Positions 55,665 through 63,517 are shown, numbered from the stretch's first letter. The stretch: DNA of 64,000 nt from Methylobacillus sp. (GCA_031277395.1 JAITML010000032.1:1-64000), one strand, 5' to 3'. The notes: a model not told the origin generated them from the letters alone. A program made the numbers and translations.

Positions 55665-58257
55665 AGGTACGGTAGGGGTCGTAGCTCTTGCTTAGGTCGT
55701 AGGGATCGTAGTCTCTCTTGACCCTGCCTATTGACCTGTCGAGCTTGATGGAATCCATCAAAGCCAGGATGTAGGCACTGCCATAATCGGGAGATCGCCC
55801 GATGCGCTCAATAATCTCATCACGGCTCGCCACCTTGACCGTCGCACCCGACATAGACCAGGTGGGCGCAGTCAGATCAGCCAGCAATCGGGAATCCGGG
55901 GGCAGACATATTCCTGTGTTATTCACAGGATCGAGCGCCTCGCGCATCTTCCACCACAATTCAGATCGCAGGTTGTAGAACCGCAACCGTCCTGATTTGT
56001 CTGTACTCCTTGCGGCTTCCGCGACATTCACGCCAATCACCTGTTGACCGGCTTCGTTCAGAAAGTCATAGGGGCTGGAACCGACACCAATCACGTCAAG
56101 GTGGATCACAGCACGGTTACGAAGGGCTGCAATAATCAATCCAGCCGTAGTCGCTCCGTCCGGGGTCGCGCTTCCCGGATAGGCAATCGGCTCATCAAAC
56201 CACATGCCATGCCGCCTTGCGATGACGGTTTGATCTTTTCCACCACGCGCAATATCCACCCCCATGCTGTCCATGGGCGGAATCTTGTTGGGTTTCGTCC
56301 AACGCTTTTGTGCGGCCTCAACCCATTTTGTCGGAATCACCTGCCACGGGTCATCCTCAACCCCTGCTGAAAAGTCACCGTACAGCATTTGAGACCGTAG
56401 CGGTTCCGGCATGGCTTGAAGCATGGCTTCGTAGCCTGTCCCCACAAGAAACGGATTGTCTCCAATGCGTGACGGGATAAAGGTGCGAGAGCGTGGTCTG
56501 ATTGTTTCTCCGTTCAGTTCAAACGGTTCCCCGCTTTCAACTTCCCGCTCGTCCCCGTCTATCGTAGTGAACCAGCGCAGTTCCCCCGGCTTCGCAGGGT
56601 TTGGGTGTTTCACGTCCAACCACGGGGCGAAATACTCAATCACCCACCGCCCTTCTACGTTTGTCGGTGGATTGAACGTCATCAGCACACGACACCGCTG
56701 ATTGTCTTTTGCAGTACGGTTCCACCCCATGACAAACAATGCCTGTTGCTTGCGGATTTCTGTCGCTTCGTCCAATACAATTAAATCATGCGGTCGCCCC
56801 TGCCAACGGGATTCGTCGCCCATATTATCGAGGCCACCGAACTCACACAGGCCACCATTGGGGAGTTTCCACGCCGACCGCTGCGAGTTGTAGCCATGGG
56901 TTGAACCTAATACTTCCCCCATGCGCTGCACAATCCCTTCGGTTTGGGCTTTCTCCCTGCGTAGAATCAGCGAGCGATCATGCGCGGTTAGCGCCATACC
57001 AATAGCTAATTCGGTATTATGTGTCGGGATAAACGCCGTCCCTGCAAGGTATTGCCGACTTTGACTATCAACAGCAATGCACCGCGTTGGGACGCTCTCA
57101 ACTTGCTCGCACGAGACAAGGTAACGAAACGCTCCGGTACGTCGCGTTTTTTCAGGCAACCTTGCCCGCTTGCGATTCAAAAAAAACACCTGCTTTGCAG
57201 TCGTAAACTGGATTCGCCATTTGTCTCCGATATCGCGCCCATTGAGCTTTGCGCGCCCATGCACTTTTGTGGCTTTGATGCCGAGCGACATAACCAGTTG
57301 AAGCACCGCATCGGCCAGAGCTTCATTTGTGCTATCGAACTGCGATTGCCCGTCCGTCGCCGCATGCCCATCTGTATCCATCAGTCCTTGCAGCAGAGCC
57401 AACCGTTGCTCCGTGCCAGCACGGAAGTATTCGGGCGGAACATGCTTGTTCATCAGCAGCCCGTTACGCCGCAGTAATGGCGACAGACCAATAACATTGT
57501 GTTGCAAGCTGTCATAGCTACGCACCAAGAACCCATCGCGTTCGATGCGCCTCAAAACTTCTTGATCCGGGTTGGTAATCTGTCCGTTGCGGCTTGAGCC
57601 ATCACCGAGCCAAGCGCCAAGCGTGTACGGCGGAATCGGCAGCGCCACATCCGGCAGTTCCAGCGTGTGAGCAACTTGGATTGCATGGTTGGCACGTCTG
57701 GCTGACGTGCGTAATGTCGCCGACAGTAAGGCTGTGTCTCTCATCGTTCCGCAAGGCGGGGCTGTCGTTGTATCGCGGGAGTTCAGACGTGCAAGTGCCG
57801 CAAGGCGTGCTTGGCTTGTGGTTGGTTTAGCGCGGCTTGGCCTCTTTGCTCTACGCGCCGCGCGCCATTCATCGGTCTTTCGCGTTAAAGCTGAAAGCTC
57901 TTTAGCGTCAAATGTCACCCACCGATGAACATCATCGGCAACAATTGATGAGCCGTCATCAAACGTGAGCCTAAAGCAAGGGCGAGCCGAGACATCAGAT
58001 ACGGCTATCACGTTGCACACACGCCCCGATTCATCAAAAAGCGTATCACCGACCGCCACATCTCTCATGGATACCCACCCCGCAGGCGTAGGTAACAAGG
58101 TATCCAGCGCCAGACCTTTACCGCCACCGGCCGATCCGCCGTACCCCATCACATCAGCTTTGGAGAAATAAGCCGCCATCTGCGGGCCAGCCAACGGTCT
58201 CCACGGGTTCGCCTTGATGTCGGCTATAACCAGCGCATCAATCTCCGCTGTTCTCAT
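55663..58257 (-). CDS. Terminase large subunit interrupted by an intein
   Basis: 864 residues as translated; 497 after removal of a 367-residue intein (residues 48-414). The terminase is the ATP-driven DNA packaging motor with a C-terminal nuclease. The host protein begins MRTAEIDALVIADIKANPW and has ADVMGYGGSAGGGK up to residue 47; the sequence resumes at Thr415 with TELAIGMALTAHDRSLILRRE. Joining them restores the Walker A motif GGSAGGGKT. Walker B is LIVLDEATE. The nuclease part has MGVDIARGGKDQTVIA and DVIGVGSSPYDFL with conserved aspartates. Without splicing the P-loop is broken, so packaging should depend on it. It overlaps terS by 20 bp. Confidence 0.92.
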   Translation of the reverse strand: MRTAEIDALVIADIKANPWRPLAGPQMAAYFSKADVMGYGGSAGGGKGLALDTLLPTPAGWVSMRDVAVGDTLFDESGRVCNVIAVSDVSARPCFRLTFDDGSSIVADDVHRWVTFDAKELSALTRKTDEWRAARRAKRPSRAKPTTSQARLAALARLNSRDTTTAPPCGTMRDTALLSATLRTSARRANHAIQVAHTLELPDVALPIPPYTLGAWLGDGSSRNGQITNPDQEVLRRIERDGFLVRSYDSLQHNVIGLSPLLRRNGLLMNKHVPPEYFRAGTEQRLALLQGLMDTDGHAATDGQSQFDSTNEALADAVLQLVMSLGIKATKVHGRAKLNGRDIGDKWRIQFTTAKQVFFLNRKRARLPEKTRRTGAFRYLVSCEQVESVPTRCIAVDSQSRQYLAGTAFIPTHNTELAIGMALTAHDRSLILRREKAQTEGIVQRMGEVLGSTHGYNSQRSAWKLPNGGLCEFGGLDNMGDESRWQGRPHDLIVLDEATEIRKQQALFVMGWNRTAKDNQRCRVLMTFNPPTNVEGRWVIEYFAPWLDVKHPNPAKPGELRWFTTIDGDEREVESGEPFELNGETIRPRSRTFIPSRIGDNPFLVGTGYEAMLQAMPEPLRSQMLYGDFSAGVEDDPWQVIPTKWVEAAQKRWTKPNKIPPMDSMGVDIARGGKDQTVIARRHGMWFDEPIAYPGSATPDGATTAGLIIAALRNRAVIHLDVIGVGSSPYDFLNEAGQQVIGVNVAEAARSTDKSGRLRFYNLRSELWWKMREALDPVNNTGICLPPDSRLLADLTAPTWSMSGATVKVASRDEIIERIGRSPDYGSAYILALMDSIKLDRSIGRVKRDYDPYDLSKSYDPYRT
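57016..58116 (-). other. Class 3-type intein with LAGLIDADG endonuclease
   Basis: Residues 48-414 of the terminase. Block A begins GLALDTLLPTPAGW, so the first residue is Gly, not the Cys/Ser/Ala nucleophile of class 1. Block B has DDVHRW, with His111 at B:10 and Trp113 at B:12. Block F has TRCIAVDS with Cys393. The end is IPTHN followed by Thr415. Trp-Cys-Thr at these positions is the diagnostic triplet of class 3 inteins, which start splicing from the block F cysteine. Two DOD motifs, LGAWLGDGSS (213-222) and LLQGLMDTDG (288-297), show a homing endonuclease with both acidic residues. Insertion is between Lys and Thr of Walker A. Confidence 0.88.
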
Positions 58258-58675
58258 TCTTCATCTTTTCCAGCGCAACCAGTGATGCGACACGTGCGGC
58301 AATCTCCGTGTCGGTTGGATTGCGCTCTGTCACGCTCAGATCGACGTTCGACCTATCACCGTATCGCTTCGGAGCCATCATTGCTGCGCGCCAGCGCTTT
58401 GAAGCCAGTACCACGCTAACAGCCTGCGGATGATGAATCCCCGCCAGCGTTTCGCGCTCAACCCTGTCCATCTCGTCGAACAGATAATCAGCCTGTATAT
58501 CACGCGCGCGCGCGTAAAGCGCCGAAAAAGCCTCGTTTGCAGCCATCCAATTTAAAACAGTTTGCCGATTCGGCATTCCCGGCGACTTGCATATATCCAC
58601 AAGCGATTCACCGTCGCCCAGCCTCTGACATATTTCATCAGCAACTGCTTGTGTAAACTTTGAATGTCTCCCCAT
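58238..58675 (-). CDS. Terminase small subunit
   Basis: 145 residues. The N-terminal helix-turn-helix (SKFTQAVADEICQRLGDGESLVDICKSPGMPNRQTVLNWMAANEAF) binds the packaging site; DEMDRVERETLAG begins a helix for oligomerisation, and WRAAMMAPKRYGDRS is a typical motif. It is similar to Sf6/podovirus small terminases and lies directly before the large subunit, with a 20-bp overlap. Confidence 0.88.
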   Translation of the reverse strand: MGRHSKFTQAVADEICQRLGDGESLVDICKSPGMPNRQTVLNWMAANEAFSALYARARDIQADYLFDEMDRVERETLAGIHHPQAVSVVLASKRWRAAMMAPKRYGDRSNVDLSVTERNPTDTEIAARVASLVALEKMKNENSGD

Positions 58676-58676
58676 A

Positions 58677-58880
58677 TCACGCCACCTTCATCGTTTGACA
58701 GCGGCAACGTCCTGACAGAAAGCTCCACACAGTCGTAACCGGCATCTCCAATTTATCCGAAATCTCGCGCATACTCATCCCCATGTCACGCAGGGCGTGA
58801 ACCAACTCAACCTCATGGTCTGTGTATCTGGCTCGCTGATGATCTTCACCTATCCTGTACCCTCGTTCATTCGTTCTCAT
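58677..58880 (-). CDS. Small helix-turn-helix phage protein
   Basis: 67 residues from the ATG at 58880, 8 bp after AAGGA. The sequence DHEVELVHALRDMGMSMREISDKLEMPVTTVWSFLSGR is a resolvase/transposase-type helix-turn-helix. The C-terminus (CRCQTMKVA) has two cysteines. It ends 1 bp before the terminase small subunit start. It may regulate the late operon or be a DNA-binding accessory; there is no recombinase domain. Confidence 0.65.
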   Translation of the reverse strand: MRTNERGYRIGEDHQRARYTDHEVELVHALRDMGMSMREISDKLEMPVTTVWSFLSGRCRCQTMKVA

Positions 58881-58896
58881 GGTAGATATCCTTGTT

Positions 58897-59088
58897 TCAA
58901 TCCACGCGCTCATGCGCGACAAAGTATTGCGGCCAATACTCGATTACACGCTCAATTGCTCTATCCAACGCGCACACACGACAATAGGCCGTCTGTTCGT
59001 CCAGCTTCGGCAGTCTCAATTCGCTGTACGAATAGGCTGCTCTTATCAGTATTGTTCTGGCTTCGGGCGGGAGTGTTGTGCTGATCAT
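58897..59088 (-). CDS. Small phage protein, unknown
   Basis: 63 residues from the ATG at 59088, with GGAGGA upstream, sharing one base with the previous stop (TGATG). Sequence MISTTLPPEARTILIRAAYS and CRVCALDRAIERVIEYWP. Helical, with one CxxC-like pair; no known family. Confidence 0.6.
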   Translation of the reverse strand: MISTTLPPEARTILIRAAYSYSELRLPKLDEQTAYCRVCALDRAIERVIEYWPQYFVAHERVD

Positions 59089-59411
59089 CAAAATTCCTCC
59101 GTCTCCCACGCTTTGCCTTTGCGTGTCACCGCGATAAACCGGAACGGGTACATTTCCGCCGCCACCTTGATCTTTACCCGTGCGTCATCGCGCCAGAAAC
59201 CCTTTACCTCGTGCGCCTCAAGCTGCCTGTTCGCCAGCATTACTGCGAAATCCGGCGTGTAGAACGTGTTATCCGCCAGACGCAGCTTCATGCCCTCGAA
59301 CCGATACCACAGCACTTCCCCGGCGCGACGCAGCAATTCCAAATGATCTGCATACGCCGCCTCGGTCTTATTCATTTGACCGGACTTGAGATGCCCAAGC
59401 GCGAGCGTCAT
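59088..59411 (-). CDS. DUF1064 family PD-(D/E)XK-like nuclease
   Basis: 107 residues, start supported by GGAGG. NKTEAAYADHL (about 14-24), YRFEGMKLRLADNTFYTPDFAVML and AHEVKGFWRDDARVKIKVAAEMYPFRFIAV follow the DUF1064 pattern. The catalytic set would be Glu17, Asp54 (TPDF) and Glu/Lys in HEVKG. Such phage nucleases are thought to act in recombination or Holliday-junction processing. It overlaps the previous gene by 4 nt. Confidence 0.8.
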   Translation of the reverse strand: MTLALGHLKSGQMNKTEAAYADHLELLRRAGEVLWYRFEGMKLRLADNTFYTPDFAVMLANRQLEAHEVKGFWRDDARVKIKVAAEMYPFRFIAVTRKGKAWETEEF

Positions 59412-59656
59412 GTATCCTCCGGGTTTCTATCCGCGCGCGCCAACGCAGTATTCACCTGCTCCCGCGTAAACAACGCAGGCAATCGCTCGCCATTGCGAAT
59501 CACGTCACAGAGAAAGTAACTATCCGATTCCCCGAACTTGTGTTCACGGTTGCGGATTGCTTTCCCAAGATCGATTACCCTTGGACAAGACCAGAACATG
59601 ACAGCCGCACCGATTGCCATGCCGATCAGGACATAGATCAAAATCTCAATGCTCAT
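59408..59656 (-). CDS. Small membrane protein, unknown
   Basis: 82 residues with an excellent AGGAGG ribosome site. One N-terminal transmembrane helix (IEILIYVLIGMAIGAAVMFW) is followed by a soluble tail (LPALFTREQVNTALARADRNPED). Overlaps both neighbours by 4 nt. Function unknown. Confidence 0.65.
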   Translation of the reverse strand: MSIEILIYVLIGMAIGAAVMFWSCPRVIDLGKAIRNREHKFGESDSYFLCDVIRNGERLPALFTREQVNTALARADRNPEDT

Positions 59657-59901
59657 TTCAATACCTCCTTCAAGGTCTCATTCAATAAATCCAACTCCGT
59701 CACCTTGCGAATCTTCATCATCGACTTGTCCCCATGAATCCCCTTGCTGCCACGGTGACAGTCAGCACATACCGGAATCACCAGCATGTCGCCTGCACGT
59801 TGCCCCATACCCTGCCCTTCGCGGATATGGTGAAGTTCCACCGGCATTGCCCCGCACAAACAGCAGGGAAGCGCAGCAACGCGGTTCAGGTGGGATTTCA
59901 C
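59653..59901 (-). CDS. HNH nuclease, Ref-like
   Basis: 82 residues from the GTG at 59901, which overlaps the previous stop (GTGA). CCLCG, ELHHIREGQGMGQRAGDMLVIPVC, then CADCHRGSKGIHGD: two CxxC pairs around an HH box, the core of the RecA-dependent Ref family and small HNH nucleases of phage nin regions. Not related in the core to the three YGGRGI-type HNH proteins. Confidence 0.75.
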   Translation of the reverse strand: MKSHLNRVAALPCCLCGAMPVELHHIREGQGMGQRAGDMLVIPVCADCHRGSKGIHGDKSMMKIRKVTELDLLNETLKEVLK

Positions 59902-60521
59902 GCCGCCAACCTGCACTTCAATGTTTTTGCTTTCCCGTTACATTCCTGTGAGCAGTATTTCCCATGACCTGCACGCAACTGCCCCAGTCTTGGAATAAAC
60001 GCTTTGCCACAAACCAGACAATTCCTTTGGCGGCTCACCATCTTGGTCTGGGCAGGAGTAGCCCCCATTGACGGCTTAAGCGCCCTTTCAGGCGTAATTC
60101 CTCTGACAATTCTGTACTCAAGCGTATTTGGCTTGATGCCAATAATTCTTGCCCACTCAGTTACGGTATGGGATTGCCCGTCAAAGTGAATAATCCTGTT
60201 TCTAGAGACATTATTTGCCTGCTGAACCCATGTCTCCCATCGGCAATTTTCCGGGCAATATCCCTTACTTCCATCAATCCGGCCTAATGTAAAACCATCT
60301 GGCGCGTTGCCCATATCGGCGACGAAATTCTCGTAGATCATCCATCTATCACAAACACGAATGCCCTTATCGAAATAATATTTCCTTGTGTATTCGTCCG
60401 CATTTTCTGAACAACGTCGAATCATCTGATAATGCGTCCGCCTCGTTCTTTTATCAAAAGTTCCAGTTACAGGACTTCCGGACAATGGTTTGAATTGCCC
60501 ATTACGATCTCTGCTTTTCAT
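59898..60521 (-). CDS. HNH-type homing endonuclease-like protein (copy 2)
   Basis: 207 residues. The core HYQMIRRCSENADEYTRKYYFDKGIRVCDRW, ENFVADMGNAPDGFTLGRIDGSKGYCPENCRW is the same as in copies 1 and 3. It has a helix-turn-helix (HTVTEWARIIGIKPNTLEYRIVRG), and lacks the N-terminal zinc pair of the others but has a C-terminal zinc ribbon (CLVCGKAF then YCSQEC). It lies between the DUF2829 gene and the Ref-like nuclease, overlapping the latter by 4 nt. Nuclease activity is inferred. Confidence 0.7.
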   Translation of the reverse strand: MKSRDRNGQFKPLSGSPVTGTFDKRTRRTHYQMIRRCSENADEYTRKYYFDKGIRVCDRWMIYENFVADMGNAPDGFTLGRIDGSKGYCPENCRWETWVQQANNVSRNRIIHFDGQSHTVTEWARIIGIKPNTLEYRIVRGITPERALKPSMGATPAQTKMVSRQRNCLVCGKAFIPRLGQLRAGHGKYCSQECNGKAKTLKCRLAA

Positions 60522-60566
60522 AACGGCGCATCCTTCGCGGCTTGCAGAAGCTTCTTGTTGCGGTAG

Positions 60567-60836
60567 TTACTCAACCTCCACCCAATCGTCTGCAAGCAGA
60601 TCAGTCTGCGAAGCCAGCCACGGAACAATCATTCCGTCAGCGGTACGCATGTCGATATGCGCGTGGTAGTGAATTTCCGTTCCTTCCGGGTAAATGCCAA
60701 GCAGCGGCGGCCTGTTTACCGCGAACACAGAACCGGGGACGTAGAAAACAAACATGCCCTTCCCGTTCCACCCTGCGCGACACACCTTCCTGCCAGCCTT
60801 GATTGCTTCCAGCGCCTCACTAAAATCCATTTCCAT
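60567..60836 (-). CDS. Tad2-like (DUF2829) anti-defence protein
   Basis: 89 residues. It opens with MDFSEALEAIKAGRKVCRAG, continues with WNGKGMFVFYVPG, and ends IDMRTADGMIVPWLASQTDLLADDW, which are the conserved start and end of DUF2829. Tad2, the best-studied member, is a small phage protein that binds and hides the cyclic signalling nucleotide of the bacterial Thoeris defence. Homologues can bind other signal molecules. It stands alone in the nin-like block after ninB. Function here is inferred from family membership. Confidence 0.82.
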   Translation of the reverse strand: MEMDFSEALEAIKAGRKVCRAGWNGKGMFVFYVPGSVFAVNRPPLLGIYPEGTEIHYHAHIDMRTADGMIVPWLASQTDLLADDWVEVE

Positions 60837-60857
60837 CTCCTTTGGTTAAAAATTTAC

Positions 60858-61241
60858 TCACGCTATCGCTCTTTCACTCCACTTCACGCCATGATCTGCA
60901 CCAAAGGCGTAAATCAACTCGATCAGATCAGAAAACTCCTGCTTCGCCATCCGGCTGGTACGCTGACCACACACCACAAACCCGCCATCCAATCCCGGCA
61001 CAACCTTCTGCCTTTTCAGCGACGCAGAAAATACATCCTTCCACTCGTCCGAAGTCAGTTGCTGCCCATACCAAACCACCTGCTCTGATACGTCCGCCAG
61101 CAGCGGCCACAACAAGCTGTTTTGCATAGATGACCTTACTGGCTCCTTGATTTCGACCACATACCCGTCATCGGCATGTGCAACATACTCAAGCGCCCGC
61201 CTCCTAGCCTCCGCATGAACCAAACGAAAAACCTTCTTCAT
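60858..61241 (-). CDS. ninB: NinB-family recombination protein
   Basis: 127 residues. RRALEYVAHADDGYVVEIKEPVRSSMQNSLLWPLLADVS and QQLTSDEWKDVFSASLKRQ are the NinB (lambda Orf) hallmarks. Family members bind single-stranded DNA and replace RecFOR in loading RecA on phage DNA. The start overlaps the stop of the HNH gene (ATGA). A fragment resembling its first 37 residues lies on the other side of that HNH gene. Confidence 0.88.
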   Translation of the reverse strand: MKKVFRLVHAEARRRALEYVAHADDGYVVEIKEPVRSSMQNSLLWPLLADVSEQVVWYGQQLTSDEWKDVFSASLKRQKVVPGLDGGFVVCGQRTSRMAKQEFSDLIELIYAFGADHGVKWSERAIA

Positions 61242-61873
61242 GCCAAAACTGCCCTTTCATCACTCCATCCGCGCACCAATCTTCTGCGAATACACTGATA
61301 AGAAAGCCCTGTTTTTACCGACCATTGCTTAATCGTCAACCTTTCATCACCAACAGCAATGAACCTTGACCTGCGAGTATTGGCATGTTGCTCTTCTCTT
61401 GTTGCCCATCGACAATTCGATGGCTCGTAATTCCCGTTCGTATCAATTCTGTCAATTGAACACCCATGAGGACGCTCGCCCATATCCAATAAAAAATTCT
61501 CAAACCTATCCCACCTCTCACAAACCCTGATTCCCCTTCCCCCATAGTTCTGATACCCGTTTGCATGAGGGTCATTACATCTGGATCGCATTTGCGCCCA
61601 TGAACTATAAGTGCCACTGCGTTTGCCCATCACCGCACCACCAGAATGCCCATGCCTTAGCGACCGCGCCGAGGAAGAATCTCTGTGGAAACACCCGCAG
61701 GAAAGCGTCCTTCCCGCCCTCAGGGATACACCAAGAACAGACCTTGATTCACCACAATCACATTTGCATAAAAATTTTTTGTGCTTTTTCCCGGCCTTTG
61801 TTACATGGTCTGAATCACGGGAAATAACCACGAGCCGCCCAAATCTTCTACCAATCATTTCAAAATCATTCAT
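61238..61873 (-). CDS. HNH-type homing endonuclease-like protein (copy 3)
   Basis: 211 residues. Zinc pair CKCDCG and SCGCF near the N-terminus; core SSWAQMRSRCNDPHANGYQNYGGRGIRVCERW, FLLDMGERPHGCSIDRIDTNGNYEPSNCRW; C-terminal helix-turn-helix (LTIKQWSVKTGLSYQCIRRRLVRG). It is the closest relative of copy 1 by motif. Both ends overlap neighbours by 4 nt (ATGA), with a NinB-like fragment before it and an intact ninB after it. Confidence 0.72.
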   Translation of the reverse strand: MNDFEMIGRRFGRLVVISRDSDHVTKAGKKHKKFLCKCDCGESRSVLGVSLRAGRTLSCGCFHRDSSSARSLRHGHSGGAVMGKRSGTYSSWAQMRSRCNDPHANGYQNYGGRGIRVCERWDRFENFLLDMGERPHGCSIDRIDTNGNYEPSNCRWATREEQHANTRRSRFIAVGDERLTIKQWSVKTGLSYQCIRRRLVRGWSDERAVLA

Positions 61874-61983
61874 TTCAACTCCGGCTCACTCATCGTCACC
61901 ACAAACCCGTCAGGAACGCGCCTGACGGCATCAACTGCGCGCTGTCTTGCAATGGCATGAGCGAGAATGAATTTCTGTTTCAT
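61870..61983 (-). pseudogene. NinB-like N-terminal fragment, 37 codons
   Basis: A short frame from the ATG at 61983, which overlaps the previous stop (ATGA), to the TGA at 61870, which overlaps the HNH start. The product MKQKFILAHAIARQRAVDAV continues with RVPDGFVVTMSEPELK. It aligns from its first residue with the start of the ninB product (MKKVFRLVHAEARRRALEYV and DDGYVVEIKEPVRS), with about 15 of 37 residues shared. The frame ends exactly where NinB would go on to S-x-x-Q-N. It is best read as the stump of an older ninB cut by the HNH gene; a functional peptide is possible. Confidence 0.6.
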
Positions 61984-62159
61984 TCCACCGCCCTGACAAA
62001 CTTCGCCATCTCCGCATAACACGGGATCGCGTTTTCCAAATCATTCCGCGCAATGGCTTTCGCGGTTTCGTACTCGCCCAACTCACGCAAGCCATAGTGC
62101 TTGGCAACAATCTCAAAGTCCTCCGCAAACGCGCGGGAAACGATCTTAGAATCGGACAC
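61980..62159 (-). CDS. Small phage protein, unknown
   Basis: 59 residues from the GTG at 62159, with AAGGG upstream; it overlaps the helicase end by 14 bp and the next start by 4 nt. VSDSKIVSRAFAEDFEIVAK is followed by GLRELGEYETAKAIARNDLENAIPCYAEMAKF. Helical and acidic. No known family. Confidence 0.6.
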   Translation of the reverse strand: MSDSKIVSRAFAEDFEIVAKHYGLRELGEYETAKAIARNDLENAIPCYAEMAKFVRAVE

Positions 62160-63099
62160 GATCAGCCCTTTCCGGTGCGTAACCCGGCTCGTAGAACAAC
62201 ATGCAATCCGGGTCATAGAACAAACTCACCACCCCTATCCAACCACGCGCATTGCGTTGCGCCTCGACAATCAGTTGCGCGTCCGGTTCGCTGTCATGCT
62301 TCCCCTTCTCTTTTTCCTTCCGCGTATTGCGCCAAACCATGAGTACGTTTTCCGCCAAATCCGCGATTTCGGAACCCCCTTTCACATCATGCAAGCTTGG
62401 AGCGCCTTCATCGCCACGGCCCTTTCCCTTTCTCGCGTGAGCAACGAGGTGAATGTGCAACGGATAGGCATGTGCAATACTCTGCACCTTGTCCACGAAT
62501 CGCTTCTGTCCGCTGTAGTCGTCAAAATCAATGCCGCATTTCATCAGGCTGTCGATCAGGATGTGGTCAGCTTTGAGCTCCTTCGCCCCATACCGGCAAA
62601 GGGCAATCACTACACGCGGCTTGAGCGACGCTTGGTTGTCGTACAGCCAGACAAACCGGTCAGCCCACGCAAGGAAGGTTTTAATATCCTCTGCATCGAC
62701 CGCCTGCGTCCCGGTGAACTGGTACAACATGCGCTCCAATACCGCCTCGGGTCGAAACTCCGGCGAGATGATGAACATGCGCTGCTGACGTTTCATTTGC
62801 GCCACCAGCACCTGCGAAATAAGCGCAGATTTACCGTGCCGCTTATAACCAGACCACACCGTCAACTCATGCTTTCGCAGCTCGAATTTTTCTTTCAGCA
62901 CGTTGAACGGCAACGGCTCGGATCGCTGGCTTTCATCCTCGCGCAGAATCAGCCGCAGCATTGCGTCCTTGTAGGCTCCGGCAGGCTTGACGCGGTGGAT
63001 AATTTCCTCATCCATGAACGGGTCAAGATCAAGCCCCTCCCCAATCACGTTCGGGAATTGCAGCAGGTTGTCGGCGAGGGTGTCCAAGTCAGCTTGCAT
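62146..63099 (-). CDS. DnaB-like replicative helicase
   Basis: 317 residues, a RecA-fold SF4 helicase without the DnaB N-terminal domain, as in T7 gp4-like phage enzymes. Walker A is GYKRHGKS at 84-91 in LTVWSGYKRHGKSALISQVL; Walker B is DHILIDSLMKCG near 180; HLVAHARKGKGRGDEGAPSLHDVKGGSEIADLAENVLMVWR contains the H4/switch region. It unwinds phage DNA at the fork, with the zinc-finger protein encoded just upstream as its primase-like partner. Confidence 0.88.
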   Translation of the reverse strand: MQADLDTLADNLLQFPNVIGEGLDLDPFMDEEIIHRVKPAGAYKDAMLRLILREDESQRSEPLPFNVLKEKFELRKHELTVWSGYKRHGKSALISQVLVAQMKRQQRMFIISPEFRPEAVLERMLYQFTGTQAVDAEDIKTFLAWADRFVWLYDNQASLKPRVVIALCRYGAKELKADHILIDSLMKCGIDFDDYSGQKRFVDKVQSIAHAYPLHIHLVAHARKGKGRGDEGAPSLHDVKGGSEIADLAENVLMVWRNTRKEKEKGKHDSEPDAQLIVEAQRNARGWIGVVSLFYDPDCMLFYEPGYAPERADRVRF

Positions 63100-63517
63100 G
63101 GCATACCTCCGCTGCGCTCTTGAGCCGTCCCACCGCCGTCAACATGCGCTGATGGTCTTTCTCCGATGCCTTCCGCCCCTTGCTCGCATCCATCCCGTAC
63201 AGCGCCACAACCATCGCCTCCTTCGCCATCGAAGCCAGCACGTCCCTTGGGTTGAACGGCATCCGTTCGGGCTTCCTGCTATGCCCCTCGAATGATTCCG
63301 GGAACAAGTCGGAAACCTCCAAACCCACTGCTGCCACGATGTCCGCAATCGAGCATTCGTGGGCATGACACCGCACCAGCACCATCCCGTCCGCTGTCTC
63401 CGTCACGGAAAGCGAAGTCGGGTTCGCGCCCTGATGGGCAGGGCAACACGCTCGCCACGAGTGCTTGCCGGTCTTGCGAACCCTGTCCAGCTTGTTGAGC
63501 AGCAGGTGGGCGGTCAT
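63089..63517 (-). CDS. Primase-type CHC2 zinc-finger protein
   Basis: 142 residues from the ATG at 63517, which overlaps the previous stop by 4 nt. WRACCPAHQGANPTSLSVTE (Cys/His pair) and MVLVRCHAHECSIADIVAAVGL (second pair) form the CHC2 zinc finger used by primases to read the template. The polymerase (TOPRIM) domain is absent, so it is a stand-alone zinc-finger protein or a regulator of a host primase. It overlaps the helicase start by 11 bp. Confidence 0.8.
   Translation of the reverse strand: MTAHLLLNKLDRVRKTGKHSWRACCPAHQGANPTSLSVTETADGMVLVRCHAHECSIADIVAAVGLEVSDLFPESFEGHSRKPERMPFNPRDVLASMAKEAMVVALYGMDASKGRKASEKDHQRMLTAVGRLKSAAEVCHAS

Noticed and set aside
61238..61983. Group I intron splitting ninB
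   Set aside because: The downstream ninB is complete with its own start, and the stump is not continued by it; no intron flanks or splice joint is needed.
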